Shown here: positions 1-14,083 of the stretch, in pieces
Layout: the number at the start of each line of letters is the position of its first letter
How positions within the stretch are numbered: position 1 is the stretch's first letter
Origin: Diplolepis rosae
Lineage: Eukaryota; Arthropoda; Insecta; Hymenoptera; Diplolepididae
Length of the DNA: 64,000 bases
Assembly (NCBI GenBank): GCA_030998225.1
Contig: JAPYXD010000522.1
Coordinates: 3,286,001-3,350,000 of the forward strand
Reading direction: 5' to 3'
The notes under the pieces: generated by a model
Databases searched by the model: none
What the model saw: only the letters and a program-made list of their open reading frames with translations
What the model was told of the DNA's origin: nothing
Made by a program: the position numbers and the translations under genes

Positions 1-203
1 TCACTCCAGCTGTAACTATAAGTTTTCATCACATGTATATTATGAGACCTAATCTATCCTCAAAATGAGCAATATTTCACACCGACTTGACAATTTTAGT
101 AAGTATAATATAGTTGAAGATTGAAAATTTTGCATGAAAAGTATATAATACGTAATTATGTAACATATGAATGGACGTAATTATAATTATGAAGTAATTT
201 TAC

Positions 204-3200
204 CTTGAGAAGGTGAAGTTGTTCCAAAGTGAGATCTTTTACGGGTATTTCCAGCATATCCATAGCCTCTATTTGTTTCTTTCGCTTTAATGATATCGAT
301 ACATAAAAGTCATGATAAATAACAGGAATAAAGTCCTTCGATAACTGAACGTCGAACTCGACCATATCGGCACCATGGTATGAAGCAGTCTTTAAGGAAG
401 CGATTGTATTTTCACGTACGTTGGCACAGCTGCATAAAAATAATTATTTTTACTCAAGTTAAACTCGTAAAAATTATTTTAAAATAGTAATAATTGTTTA
501 TATATCTCACTTTTTCATTTCACATTTAAATGACGTTCCGAGTCCTCTGTGACCAACATCCAAACCTGACCATCTTGCTTCCCAATGTTTTGCATAAGAA
601 ATACTCATGTCCCATGGTTGATCCGCAATCGGTTTTATTGTTACGTATTCAACGGTCAGTTGACCTATAATTTTCATGATATAAGACTTATTTATTGAGC
701 TTGCAATAAATGAAATTGCTGAAGAAAATATATATAAAATTAAGTTATATTAACCTATAGGCCTGTGCTTTGTACTGGTGATAGGTACCGTAAGGAGACC
801 AACGCTAGCTTGCAATGTACTTGGTAAAATGTAACTGAAGCCTATATGATTGGGTGGTTCACCTGGATAACATCTTGAACTGTATACGTAGTAGTCCACC
901 AAATAGGCCTGTAAAAACAGTTTAGTAAACAGAATGAAGAAAAACAGAATATATATTCACGACACTTAAAATTTGAATACTGTGCATATTTAGCTCATCA
1001 ATTATTCAGTTTTATATCAACATTAACCAAACTCAATAATCAAAGATTAAAGCTCCGAACGCATAACCTGCACGAATGTTAATTTTGTGAACCCAATAAG
1101 AAATTCCACAAAACCTCAAATGTTATTCTAATGCACACTAAATGCAGATGACGCATCGAGAGCGAGTATTGATACTTAAATCTTTGATCATTGCGTACTG
1201 AGTAAAAAAGGTAGGAAGTAAACTATATCACGCAAAAATTTTTGTCCGTCCGCCATAAAATTTTGCTTCTTGTGGGACGTTGGCAAAGCAAGAGCAACAA
1301 AAGAATTACTAAAAGACTGGCAAAAATCTGTACGAAAATAATTTATTTCCCACGAAATCTAGCAATGAACCAGACCAATTATTGCCAAATGCTGTTCACT
1401 GCTCGGTGACGCGTTGCCCGCAACACCTGCCAATCATTAATTATTAAATTCCGATTAAATTCCACAATGTTCAAATTCAGATTCAGAAGTTCGACAGCTT
1501 ATTCTGACATTGGCCGCGCAGCGGTGCCACGTACGGTTCGGGAAAGTTGGTTAGAGCTAGAAAATAATAGCGGTACACTAAATAGGACTGATGGGAATCT
1601 CACCATTTTCGACGCACACAGATGGGTACGAGATGTGACAGTGTTGATATCGCTACTTTTTAGGAGTGGACTGGAAGGGCTGCATCTCATACAGATTTAT
1701 TTTATCTCTAACAGTCGAACTTGGAAAAAATTTTATAAAGAAAATCACAAAAATTCCGAATAATAATTAATTTTCAAATAAAAATCACATTCGCTTTTTG
1801 TTAATTAATTTAAATAGAATACGCGAAAGATTTATGAGAAGTTGGCCCAGGGATGGGATAGGTGGTTAAACGATAATCAAAACCATCATATCTCTGTGTG
1901 ATCTCATGTGACACAGATGTAAAGTGGTAGACGATGCTAAGCGCATCGATACATCAGATTGCATGTTAGCATCATGATTTGCACCAGTCTTGCTTTGTAT
2001 AAACCAAGGGTTGCCTTCGTCCAGTCCTGAGCATGGGAGACATCTCTGGGCTCCAAGGAGGCAAGAACTGCTGGACAAGTTTAATAATATTTTACAAAAT
2101 AATTGAAAATCAACGTAGAAGACGTGGCCGGCCTACTCGTGGTCTACTGAAAACTCACAGGGTTTGGTCAATGCGTATTCTTTAAGATTGTTTTCTGAAT
2201 CTTCTGAATAACCACTCAATTGTTATTTATTGCTCTGCCATACCAACGAACTACTGAAGCCAAGGAAAAAAAACATTTAATATGCGTCAAATATTTTGTA
2301 ATCTTTAATTTCCTGTAAATGACTGTGCTACTCTTCCACCAGTGGCTGAATTTTCAAAGTGTCAATGAATATCAAGTGGACGAGTAAAGACTCCTACACC
2401 TCAATTTTTCAATTTCTCATCCACACAATAATTTCGATACACAGTAATAAAAAAAGCAAGCAATAAATACCAATTAATGGTCATTCAACGAGCTGTGTAT
2501 CTACATTACTGTGACTTCGACTTCTAAGTACTTACAATAGTTTCAGGATTAAGAACAGCCACATTAAGAACTATAAATTCGTCCTCGTTGTACACTCGCC
2601 CGAACTGCTCTTGATACTTGAAACGAGCTTCTTCATCATTCATCACCTAGAAGAAAAATTTTAATTACAGCAACTTTATCTTTTCAAAAACCTATTTTGC
2701 AACCATTCGATAAGAAGTCATCTGAAATATGATTTATATTATAAGTATTAACGATGTATAGAGTGATGTGAAGATGAGAATGAGAAAGTTAGTTACTCTA
2801 AAGCCAAGAGAAAGATGACTATTTAAAATACTTCTGTTTCGATTAATTACTAAAACTATATCTTGAAAATAAACGAATAACTTACTGCTATCTCTGTAAT
2901 ACTGAAGGCAGGTTGATCCACGACATCTTGAGTATCCATGGAAAGGCTGTCGTCGACGCAATCACCACCAAACGCCTGCACTTCCACGGAATTGTGTCTC
3001 ACCAAATTAACAGGAGTCATCTGTATGGGGGGACATGAAATTATTTCCTCTTCCGGCCCGAATTATCGGCAATGATTTTAAATCACCTGATCGTACATAC
3101 TTTAATATGAACTTTCTTGTTTTGTAGTCGATTTTTCCATAGCTTAATAGGATTATTGAATAGTTTAAACTGTATTACAGTCTCCTCAGTCAGCCAGCCT

Positions 3201-4087
3201 CTTTCGACTTTGTAGTACCCATTGTGGTATCCAAACTGGTCTGGATCAGGTAAGGAGTTTTCCGCTAGATTGCTAGGTTCTATAAATTAAAGGAAAAACA
3301 TAGTACTGATGAAAACTTTTTAATTTTTCAATTTTAATAGCAAGTACTGCTTACTGTCTTTCTTTATAAGTCGCGGAGTCATATGAGTCTCCCACCTTCG
3401 AATGATGAGTGTTCTTCCAGAATTCTTTACACTATTAGATTGACAAACTACGGCTATGAAATACCGAAATTCAACATTCGTGTCTGATGATAATGCAATC
3501 TTTTGTGAAAATACTCTCCCTCTGAAATATTTAAATGTTTCATAGTAAGGGAAATTATAATCTAAAATGAGATTCAAGAATATTGAAGTGTGTTGAATCA
3601 CACACAGGTGTTTGATGAAATCTATAAACATTTTTAATACTCACTCTTCTGGTTCACTGAAAGCGTTTTCTCCTGAAGCATTAGCATCCTCATAAATATC
3701 TCCTGATTCTCCACTACTATTGCTGTCAAAAAGTATAGGTGAGTTTGAACTACTGTTCTCCTGTGTCAGTTGGACGGCTTGATTGTGATTCCAAGCACCT
3801 AATTCGGGTACATTGCCCACTACGTATACAATTTCATTTTTTGCTATGTTGGGTACCTTAAAAGATTGAAATATATTATAATTTTATGGATATTTTACCG
3901 AATACAAATATCCAAATAAAATAATATAAACGTATAATACCTGCACCCTAAACATCCAATCTCTCTTTGAAGCTCTCATGTTGTAGTTGCGATCAAGTAC
4001 AATTTCAGTAAAGGTACTCTTCTCCTGTTGTTCCTCCTGCTGCCAGATGCAGTGATCTTTGTTTTCTATAAACCACATCTGCTGCAT
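204..4087 (-). CDS. GPCPD1: Glycerophosphocholine phosphodiesterase GPCPD1/GDE5-like, N-terminal 495 codons (runs off the left edge)
   Basis: Predicted to hydrolyse glycerophosphocholine to glycerol-3-phosphate and choline in the cytosol. Nine exons, read right to left: 3941-4087, 3645-3856, 3355-3521, 3101-3279, 2886-3020, 2536-2646, 755-908, 511-664 and 204-429. All junctions are GT/AG, phases agree, and the exons sum to 1,485 nt with no stop. The CBM20 starch-binding domain is at about residues 44-150 ([15 protein letters not shown]). The GDPD domain begins near residue 370; GHRGLG (about residue 405) holds the first catalytic His, followed by RENTIAS, the metal-binding VEFDV and the second His in VIYHDF. 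This CBM20-GDPD order is diagnostic of GPCPD1. The rest of the catalytic barrel lies left of base 1. The start at 4087 is the first ATG in the CBM20 exon; an upstream in-frame start in an unseen exon is possible. The largest visible coding intron is 909-2535. Very sure of family. Confidence 0.93.
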
Positions 4088-5559
4088 ATTAATATTCTTG
4101 TTCTCTTTTTAAATTTATTTTCTTAAATTCTTCAATAATTGTTCTGTAATGGGGACCTTTAAATTGGTATTTCTAAGTGAATTTTTTTTAACATGTTTTC
4201 CATTTTCATTATGCAAATATTATGTAGTTATTCGACTTGTTCAAAAAGAAAAGTAACGCTAGAGTTTTTCAATATATTCTTAAAAATTCTTGGAAAAATC
4301 AAACGATTTAATAACTCAATAACACGAAATACAGGACTCTATGAATGACTGAACAAAATTTGAAAATCCTTTTAAAAAGACTTTTAACATTAATTTTTTA
4401 AATGCTGACTAGCTTATGTTAATTTTCTACAGCAAATGCTTAAAAAAATATCAGAAACTTGTTACATAATCATGCCAACCAAAAAGTGAAAGCTTGGATC
4501 AAAAAGTAAAAAATACCTGATTTAATCTCAAAAAAATTAAATCAATAAAATTATACGTATTCAAGTTCCTAATTAAAATTTTTTAATCATAAGAATACTT
4601 TGTTTAAAAACTTTAATCGTAAGAATGGTGTTAGCAAAAGTAATTTTAACGGCGACATTAAACTTGTCTGCACATGATAGTCACGAGATATTATTTAAAA
4701 ACAGTCTCTTGGCACATGATATGAAAACTATAGGGTATATAACACAGGGATTCTAAAATTTATTACTTGATATGTCTATTGATTTTTTCCTAACCTTCTT
4801 ATGGTAGTATGTAAATTTCCTTTTCCTCGTATTGTGTATTTTAAAATAGAACTTGAAATTCTGAGGCATAACTCGTATCTACATTTCCTTCTCGGAAAGT
4901 CAAGAAAGGAATTCAAAAAGTTCAGAAATGTGATGCATGTATGTTATAAACTTAATATTTATACAAGGCCCAAAATGGCGTGTGCAAGGCTAGGGTTAAT
5001 ATTCATCGAGTTTTTTTTTCTCGCATTACAATTTATTCCTCTAAAATGTAATGCATGAAAAGTAGGAGCAAAATGATAAGTAGTTATGTTTGAAATGTAT
5101 AAAACTATGAAAGCATAGAAAAGTGTGGCGTCAGTAGATGCACACTGACGCAAGCAAGTATTGACAAAAAAAATGATTTAGAAGGAAAATGCTACAAAAA
5201 CAGGTGAAGAAACATGTTAGAAAGGGCAAAAAGTTATTACTAGAACCTCAATTATACATATTTCACGACAAAGCAAAATTTCGGTATATATGAAAATTCT
5301 CAAAAATGCTCATAGGTAACTCATAGCTTAAATATTCTTTTTATAAGTAATGAGCAAAAGTGAAATTGAAAAAATAATTTTACTAGGTATGAAATGCAAT
5401 TATAGAATCGCAAGAACTTACATGAAGAACGGCGTCACTCACAAATTTTTAGGCCAGAAGATCCTTAAGTTTGTGCGAAATTATCCCGTATTATTTAACG
5501 AAAGCCAGGTAGAATGTTTCCGGCACATGGTTCGCGAAATTTAACATCATTAAACGTTA

Positions 5560-5800
5560 GCGGTACTATTGGCAGCTTTTTCGGCTGCTGTTGACGAAAT
5601 GATTTCTGCACCCACACAAGCACACGCGAGCACACGCGAGTATAAAATGAATTTCACCAAGCCAGCTGCCAGCTGCCAGTGTTGTATTGTGTTCCTGAGA
5701 ATCGAGAATTGAACGCGATGACTGGTTAATTTGGCAACGTTGCAGGGGTCGCAGGCAAGAAACCATTAAGAATGGCGGCGCTGTGATCGATGTCGATACT
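5560..5800. promoter_or_regulatory. CpG-richer island with E-box-like repeats and TATA-like motif, possible alternative promoter
   Basis: A ~240-bp patch in otherwise AT-rich DNA, 1.5 kb upstream of the GPCPD1 start codon. It has tandem CAGCTGC units near 5,660-5,680, repeated CACACGCGAG, and GAGTATAAAATG near 5,638. Short ORFs across it show no recognisable protein. It could be a promoter or enhancer, or a fragment of an unrecognised repeat. Low certainty. Confidence 0.25.
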
Positions 5801-7490
5801 AGTTACAAGTAGGGTACAAATATAGCTGATAGAACAATACTGCTGTTATTTTGATTTACACTTGAAACAGACAGTAAATAATGCAAATCTACTTTCAGAG
5901 AAAATTTCATCATTTTAACGATACTTTAACAAGTCATGAGTCCAGAGATAAGACAAATACCAAGTTATGCTCCAAAAGAACATTGTATCTTTTAATATAA
6001 ATATATGAAAATTAGTCCAAAAAAATATAAATGAAAACAATGGGAATCTTAAGAATAACCTTACATGTGATTTTTCTGTCATATGATACGTTTTATCAGG
6101 AATAATACATAAAGAAAAGTCGATTAAAGAGTTTTTTTCAGTCAGAGCTCTTACTCAATAATAATCTCTACGAAACCTTATCAACGTCAATGTTATTGTA
6201 ATTAATGAATATATCTGATGTCCTGTTTTGTCGGAGTGGAATAGCAAAAAATCCTTATCATTGCGTAGATTTTAATTGCTATTAATACTTTAATTTCAAC
6301 TTTCTATTATTCAAACAAAAGTTTTAGTTTTCAATTTTTAATTTCTGATATATTAAACTACATGTCTTGAATATTTTAAAAATTAATGGAAAATTATTTC
6401 AAAATGGATATTGTATATAACAATGATAAAAAGATTCAAATTCAATTTTTTTTCGAATAAAACAAATCTGCATTGCTATTGGGTCGAAAAAACGTTTTCG
6501 TAATTGAAACAAGTTTCCAAGTTGGCGTTTTTTTAAATTAAATGAATCTTTAGTATGTTTAAAAACAATAATATTTAAAATAAAAAAATAATTCAGACTC
6601 GTCATTTTCAGCAATAAACCTTTTTTTTTGTAAAAGAAAAAGTATAATTATAAGTTTATTCTGAGTATAACAAAACTTCAGTGCATTTATTCCATTACTT
6701 CTGCATTACCGACCAAAATTATAATTGCCTAATATCCTCTATAGGATGTTGTAATAACTTTTCTTATTTACTTTTGATTTAAATTATCCCCTTTTACAGC
6801 AATTATCCTCTTGGTATAATTTTTCGTATAATTTCTTGTGTGACTTCCTGTTTAGTAACTTTCTTGTAGTTTCTTCTCTCAAAGATATTGACGCATAGAT
6901 TGTTAAAAAGTTTAATAAAATACGTCAAATCGTTTTTTAACAAGTACACATTTATTTTTTATGTTCTATAAACTATTTACCAACACATATCAATTGCCTT
7001 GAAATTATAACAAAGTAAGTCAAATGCTTGTTACGTAATCAATTACAGCGAGGTTCAAGGGGAACATTATTTACGGAAGTAATAATTGGCTCGACATTTG
7101 GATGCTCTTTATTATTAAAAAGATTTTACTCTTGAGAAGATCCAAATTGGAGAAGTTAACTATAATAAGAAATGAGATTTGCTTCTGTTGCATTAATTTT
7201 TTCTAAAAAATTCTGAGCAATTTACTAATTACAATCTCTAATGAATAGATTGATACATCGTAGGAATGAAAAAATATGATTGAATATTAGTAGAAAAAAG
7301 TAGATGAAAGAACTAGAAGGTAACCTCAAATATTATAGACAGGAAAGTACTCGTTAAAAAAGTATTCGTGTGTAAGGGACTAACGGGGATAGTTTAAATC
7401 TGTGACGCCTATATGAAGAGGAAACTTAGTAAATTCCACATCACGTGGTTACATTGATATTATAATCATACATTGTTGATTTTTATCAGC
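5801..7490. other. AT-rich intronic DNA, no feature recognised
   Basis: No coding exon, RNA or bounded repeat is seen. The DNA is within the proposed first intron of the GPCPD1-like gene. The stretch 4,100-5,560 is similarly featureless. Confidence 0.5.
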
Positions 7491-7494
7491 ATGC

Positions 7495-9300
7495 GGATAT
7501 AAAAAATTCAATAAATACTCCCTATAACTCAGAGACAACGACATTCCCGGGCGAAAGTTTCAGAAATTTCGAACCAATCTGAAAAACGTTTTGAACCTCA
7601 TTCGACGCAAAACGGTTAAAAATCTAACCGACTCAATCCGGTTTAATCTGAGACTTCAATCCGAATAAATCGAAATAAATCCGACTCAATCCGAGCGAAT
7701 GTAAAAAATACAATAAATACTCCCTATAACTGAGGGACAGTGACATTCCTAGCGAAAGTTCCAGAAAGGATTCAATCCGAGTGAATCCGAGGCGTTCCGA
7801 AATCTGTTTCAAACCATTCTGAACCAATTCGAAAAACGTTTTGAATCTCGTTCAATGCAAATCGATTCGAAATCAATCCGACTCAATCAAGTTCAATCTG
7901 AGTATTCAATCCGAATGAATCGGAATGAATCCGACTCAATCCGAGCGAATGTAAAAAATACAATAAATACTCCCTATAAATGAGGGACAGTGACATTCCT
8001 TGCGAAAGTTCCAGAAAGGATTCAATCCAAGTGAATCCGAGCCGTTCCGAAATCTGTTTCAAACCATTCTGAACCAATTCGAAAAACGTTTTGAATCTCG
8101 TTCGATGCAAATCGGTTAAAAATCAGTCAGAGTCAATTCGGTTCAATCTGAGAATTTAATCCGAATGATTCGAAATGAATCCGACTCAATCCGAGCGAAT
8201 GTAAAAAATACAATAAATACTCCCTATAACTGAGGGACAGTGACATTCCTAGCGAAAGTTTCATAAAGAATTCAATCCGAATGAATCCGAGCCGTTCTGA
8301 AATCTGTTTCCTAACCATTCTGAACCAATTCGAAAAACGTCTTGAATCTCGTTCGATGCAAATCGGTTAAAAATCAGTCAGAGTCAATTCGGTTCAATCT
8401 GAGAATTCAATCCGAATGATTCGAAATCAATCCGAGCGAATGTAAAAAATACAATAAATAGTCCCTAAAACTCAGGGACAGCGACATTCCTGGCGAAAGT
8501 TTCGGAAAAGATTCAATTCGACTGAATCCGATCCGAAATCTGTTTCTGAACCATTCTGAACCAATTCGAAAAACGTTTTGAACCTCGTTCGATGCATATC
8601 GATTAAAAAGTCAATCCATCTCAACCTAAGACTTCAATACGAATGAATCGGAATAAATACAAACCAATTTTTAAATCCGAATCAATCCGAGCGAATATAA
8701 AAAATTTAATAAATATTCATTATAATTCAGAGATAGCGACATTCTTGGCGAATGTTTAAGAAAGGATTCAATCTGCGTGAATCCGAGCCAATCCGAAAAT
8801 CTATTGCCGAACCAATCTAAAAAACGTTTTGAATCTCGTTCAATGCAAATCGATTCGAAATCAATCCGACTCAATCAAGTTCAATCTGAGTATTCAATCC
8901 GAATGAATCGGAATAAACTTGAAACAAGTTTTGAATCCGAATCAATCGAAACGAAAGTAAAAAATTCAATAAATACTCCCTATAACTCAGGGACAGTGAT
9001 ATTCCTGATGAAAGTTTGGGAAAAGATTCAATCCGTGCGAATCCGAGCCATTCCAAAATTTTTTTTCGAAACATTCCAAGGCAATCTGAAAATCGTTTTG
9101 AATCTTGTTCGATAAAAAATGGCCATAAATCAATCCGACTCATCCCGGTTCAATCTGATACTTCAATCCGATTGAATTGGAATGGATCTGGACATATTTT
9201 TCAGTCCAAATCAATCCAAGTTCAGATTGAGCTAAACAAAATTTTCATTCCGAATCATTCCGATCTCGGATTTATTCAGATTGAAAATTTAGTAGATTGA
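7495..9300. repeat. Satellite-like tandem array, ~7 units of 206-261 bp
   Basis: The landmark AATAAATACTCCCTATAA recurs, with small changes, near 7511, 7714, 7962, 8212, 8454, 8706 and 8970, so units are about 206-261 bp. Each unit also carries CGAAAGTTTCAGAAA-like and CGAAAAACGTTTTGAA landmarks. It is built of a shorter degenerate motif, AATCCGAATGAATCCGA. Open frames across it are by-products of the repeat and all read the same FLELSLGMSLSLSYREYLL-like string; they are not genes. Divergence rises towards both ends, most clearly at 9,150-9,300. A single relic monomer occurs at 48,975-49,400, so the unit also disperses. Confidence 0.9.
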
Positions 9301-9875
9301 ATCCTAATCCGAAAATTTCTCCAGGCTTTCCTTTGAAAGGTATTCAGAACTCCATAAAGCGAAATTATCTGTTTACAAAAGGTTTCTTCCGCCATTATTC
9401 ATGTGAAAAAATCATTACACATAAATTAGTTTCATGTAGAATTTGCTTAGCGGATTTTACATAAATTGAAAACCTGATAAATATAAACTGTATTGGTAAA
9501 AACTGTTTCTGACAGATTAAGTATACCAAAAATTCTTTTTATTAGAATAAAGTCTTACAGAATATGCATATTCATTTAAAAAAGTTCCAATTATATCACC
9601 AATCGCTCAGTGAGTGTGATAATCGAGAAAAACATATTTTTTATATCGTATGCACATATATAACCAGCTGCACTGTCATTCAAAAACTATTTTTTTCATT
9701 CGCGTAAGCATTCACGTACGTGTGGATATAGTCACGTGGCGACCAAGATTTCGATACGAAAGTGTGAAAAGTAAACAAACGTTTTGCATTTTTCTGGAAA
9801 ATGGCATTATACCCTGAAACATTTTTAAAACTTCATATTAAAATGAAAAATTGGAAACAAATTTAAACAAATATG

Positions 9876-10140
9876 TACTCTCTGAATTTGAAGCAGTCAG
9901 AATCTAATGATTATCAGTGAAATTTGACTGATTCAATTAGCTAAAAAGAGGTTACTGTAAATCAGTCGAATTTCAGTAAAATTTGACTGATTTGACAGTG
10001 AAAAATATTTTTTTCACTGATGAATCAGTAAAATTTGACTGATTTGACAGTGAAAAATATTTTTTTCACTGATGAATCAGTGAAAAGGCAAATCACTGAT
10101 TCAATCAGTGAAAATTTGACTGATTCAGATTTAGAGAGTA
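9876..10140. mobile_element. Palindromic MITE, family S (CTCTCTAAATCTGAATCAG), copy 1
   Basis: About 265 bp. It begins TACTCTCTGAATTTGAAGCAG and ends CTGATTCAGATTTAGAGAGTA, so the termini are inverted. The interior is made of alternating TTTCACTGATT and AATCAGTGAAA words that can fold back. No coding capacity. Seven further copies occur in the window, which fixes the ends. Confidence 0.85.
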
Positions 10141-11476
10141 CTGATGAAAAAAAAAATATTTTCATGCTGTTTTAGAAATTTTATATCAGCTCGACGACTC
10201 CAGACAAAAAAGTATCTTGTGTGCATTTTAAATTATAAGTAAATTTAATTTCTGATAAGAATACTGCTTTTCATTTTCTTTTGTTCCAGAAATGTATGAT
10301 TGGATAATTTAAAGCTGATATTCAAATGAAACATATGTTTGTAATGAGAAAATACACAAAAAGACTTTTGTTTACTATTTTTACAAAACTACGATTCAAG
10401 TTATATTAGAGAAACATGCGAGGAAAAATGTGTCATAGTGGGAATTTTTTGTAGTAAAAATTGTAATCAAGTAAAGTATAGAAAAATATTTAAAAAACGA
10501 AATAGTAACGCAATTTAGTATAATCTTTAATAATATTCGAATTTTTTTTCTAATATTTAATATTTTTACTGTAAGAAATTTCCATTGCGGCACATCTTTC
10601 CATAAGTTGAAACGTAGTTTGTTGAAAATTATAAAGTCAGTCGTCATTCCATGTATTTCAAAATAAGTTTTTAAAAATAGATAAGCAAAAGAGGGATTGC
10701 AGAAGTCTATTATTATTTATGCAATGATTTATAGATAAACACTCAGAAAGTAGTTTTTTCTAGACAAACAAAAATTTTTTAGATCAAACAAATCTGTATA
10801 TTGCTATAGGATAAAAAAAGATTTCCTTGATTGTAAAAAATTTCTTAGTTGACTTCCTTCTTTAAATAAAACAAATCTCAAGTGTGTTTAAAAAATGATT
10901 TATGAACTTAAAAAATCATTTTGGTTGAACCAAAATAATACATCGTTAAATCAAACAAATAATTACAACAAAGAATTTGTTCTATTCGAATTCGTTATTT
11001 TTTTAAATCAAACATACTTTTTTGCAAGATAAATAAATTTTTAAAATTAGGAAAAGTAGAGTAAACAAAAGTTTTTTTGAATTTGAATAAAAGTTTTCTG
11101 AGTAAAAATTTTTGGAGCTGATTCAAAGTAGTTTTTGTTTGATGTGTAGCCTTCACGGAAAAATATGCAGATTAGTAAAAAAAACTTGAGTGCGTGATAA
11201 AATCTCTTATTTTCCTAGAAAAGAGGAATTATTTTTAGAAAATCTATTACTTTCAGTATGCAATGAAAAAAATTTACTGTGTAATTTTCTCCGTGAAAAA
11301 TGGAGCCCTTGCGTTGATGGCAACAAGCCACGAGAATTGCAAATCCTCCTAGACTGTATTTTAAGCACTGCATCATAATTATATGATTTAAATCGAAATT
11401 TAAAAAATTTTATTTTCTGAATTTATTATTCAATAAATATTTGCATACGAAAAATTCCACCTGATTCCGTTAAAAG

Positions 11477-11740
11477 CACTCTCTAAATCTGAATAAGTCA
11501 AATTTTCACAGATTGAAGCAATGATTTGCCTTTTCACTGATTCACCAGTGAAAAAATATATTTCACTGCTAAATTAGTTGATTATCACTGATTGAATCAG
11601 TGGAAAAAATATTTTCACTGTTTAATCAGTTAATTTTCACTGAAGCAATCAGTGGAATTTGACTGATTTACAGTAACCTCTTTTTAGCTATTTGAATCAG
11701 TCAAATTTCACTGATATAGTAGATTTCGACTGATTCATCG
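11477..11740. mobile_element. Palindromic MITE family S, copy 2 (right end missing)
   Basis: Begins CACTCTCTAAATCTGAAT and runs through the same TTTCACTGATT/AATCAGTGAAA interior, including the family's conserved ACAGTAACCTCTTTTTAGC core. The terminal ATTTAGAGAGTA is absent and the copy stops after GACTGATTCATC. Confidence 0.8.
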
Positions 11741-11935
11741 TCAACATGGAAAACAGTATTTCATTAAAAATTCATAAAGAATTGAACACAAGTGGAAAAG
11801 CTTTAAATGATTGCAAATTTTCAGTGAACTTCGATAAAAAATAGTCAACTACTCAGAGATAATAAGAAAACAGTCCAGGAAAAATTGATCAATAAGTACT
11901 TCAGGATTTCTGAGCATTTTATAGGAGTCTTTTTT

Positions 11936-13720
11936 ACATTCTAATCATATGAAAAGTTATGGGTTTTATGTGAAAGTGACTTTCGAAATTTTCATCAAAT
12001 TTTTAAGTTCGGAGACCCACTCAGTGAGAAAAAACGGTTTTTACGAAAGTGTCTCTCTGTAAGTCGTAAAGTCGATAACTCTCGATAGAATTATCGGATT
12101 GAATTGAGCTTTGTCATACTTTATCGGAGCCGAAAAATCATAGACAAGTTTGTTAACCGGCTACATCCAACAAAAAATATGAAAATAGGAGCATTTTTTG
12201 TATTTTTGAAAAAATCCAAAATTTCAATACTGGTTTCTGATATTTCTCATAAATCTCTACTAATTATCCTAATAACATTTTTCGATAAAACTAAAATTAG
12301 GAAAGTCATAGTATGTTGAAACTTGAAAAAAGTTAATATCTAAATTCCATTTTTCAGTTAAATTATACGAAATACGAAAAAAAAGATATGATATAAAATT
12401 GTTTACTACATAAAGATCTACAAGTTTGAATCCCAACATTTTTTCTTTTTAATTTCAAAAAATACTATTGAAAATCTTAAATTCAATTTTTTAACAATAA
12501 TATGTGAAACACGAAAGCAACGCAAGTTTTCAAAATTGTTTGTTTTAATAAGATCTACAAATTGTATCTGATATATGTTTCTGATAAAACGTATATTTTT
12601 CATTTCAATTTTAAAAAATACAATTAAAATTCCAAAATTCCATTATTTATACAAAATATGTGAGATACGAAAAAAACATTATAACGGAGAATTATTTTTC
12701 TAAATATGGTCTGCTTATTCTCAGTAGGACATTTTTTCATGAGATGTATATTTTTCTTTTTAATTTAAAAAAATACTATTAAATATCCAAAATTCAATTT
12801 TTTAACAATAATATGTGAAATATGAAAAAAACGCAAGTTTTCAAAATTGTTCGTTTCAATAAGATTTTCAAATTTTTTCTGACATAGTTTCTGATAAAAC
12901 GTATATTTTTTCTTTTAATTTAAAAAAATACGATTAAAATTCCAAAATTCCATTATTTATACAAAATATGTGAGATACGAAAAAAACGTTATAATGGAAA
13001 ATTATTTGTCTAAATGAGTTCTACATATTCTCAGTAGGACAGTTTTTCATGAGATGTATATTTTTCTTTTTAATTTCAAAAAATACTATTGAAAATCTTA
13101 AATTCAATTTTTTTTAACAATAATATGTGAAATACGAAAAAACTTGAGAACGCAAAGTTGTTTGTTTTAAAAAGATCTACAATTTTTGTCTCACACAGTT
13201 TCTGATAAAACGTATATTTTTCCTTTTAATTAAAAAAAATACGATTAAAATTTTAAAATTACATTTTTTAACTGAAATATGTGATAGAAAATAAGCGTTA
13301 AAATGAAAAATCGTTTGCTTAAAAACAGTCTACAAATTTTTTTCCTTCTCAAGATATTTGGAAGAAAATAAATGACTTTAATCGTGTAATTTATTATAAA
13401 GTTACAAGAATGTATACAGAAAATCGAACACGAAGCCTTAAGTAAATTGAATTTCCTTTTTCAGTTGAAATAAAAAAAAAATTTAGTAACTTTGAGAAAA
13501 TGTAATTCACATTTACAATATTGTAAACTTGATTTGAGTTTCAGTATCAAATTACAAAAAATAAATTTGAATGTATGCAAAGAATATAAGACCGAGCGTG
13601 AAGCCCTTAGTTCAAATATTTCGGAGCGCAAAGCGCGACGATCGAATCGCGTACCCTATAGACGCGCCCAAAAATACGCGCGAAGCGCGTGATGAGAATG
13701 TGCCCGCGAAATTAGCAGAT
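11936..13720 (+). mobile_element. Helentron-associated (HINE-like) non-autonomous element, copy A
   Basis: About 1,785 bp. The left end is ACATTCTAATCATATGAAAA; the right end has GATGAGAATGT, then GCCCGCGAAATTAGC, then AGAT, abutting T-tracts on both sides. The left 11 bp is nearly the inverted complement of the right GATGAGAATGT. A short GTCTCTCTG run follows the conserved left block (compare the longer GTCT run in copy C). The middle (12,350-13,330) is several ~150-250-bp tandem units carrying TGTGAAATACGAAAAAAACG. These traits match Helentron/DINE-1-like elements: subterminal inverted repeats, a GTCY microsatellite, a 3' palindrome and insertion in T-runs. No Rep/helicase is present, so the element depends on others. 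Confidence 0.75.
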
Positions 13721-14083
13721 TTTTGTTAATATTTCTTAACAATTGACCTTCCCTTTCAGAAATTCTCTGCAAATTTACGACTTTTAAAACCTCGTCCAAA
13801 AGTGCTAAACTGTTTACGAAATTTTAACAGATTTTTTTTTTTCTGTGTAAATATTGAATAGGATACCTGCATCCAAAAAAATGATTTGTAAAGTTCACTT
13901 ATCGAACAGTAAAATCTACTAATCCCTAAATCCGAAAATATGAAAAACCACTGTTTCATATGTTATACGTCTTGGACATATAATCAGTGAAATTTAACTG
14001 ATATTACTAGGAAGACTCACTAGTTGACCAGCGGATTTCACTATTGATCGGTATATCTCACTGATTAACCAGTGAGTTTCCCT

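Noticed and set aside
1..60. Further GPCPD1 exon at the window edge
   Set aside because: Acceptor-like sites near bases 10-16 lead directly to an in-frame stop in the required phase, so the next exon must lie outside.
1467..1763. 98-codon plus-strand frame
   Set aside because: It lies in a GPCPD1 intron on the other strand, has no recognisable domain and biased composition; no support as a gene.
7633..9300. Several overlapping open frames of 60-112 codons
   Set aside because: They recur with the satellite period and encode the same string in each unit; translation of a repeat, not genes.
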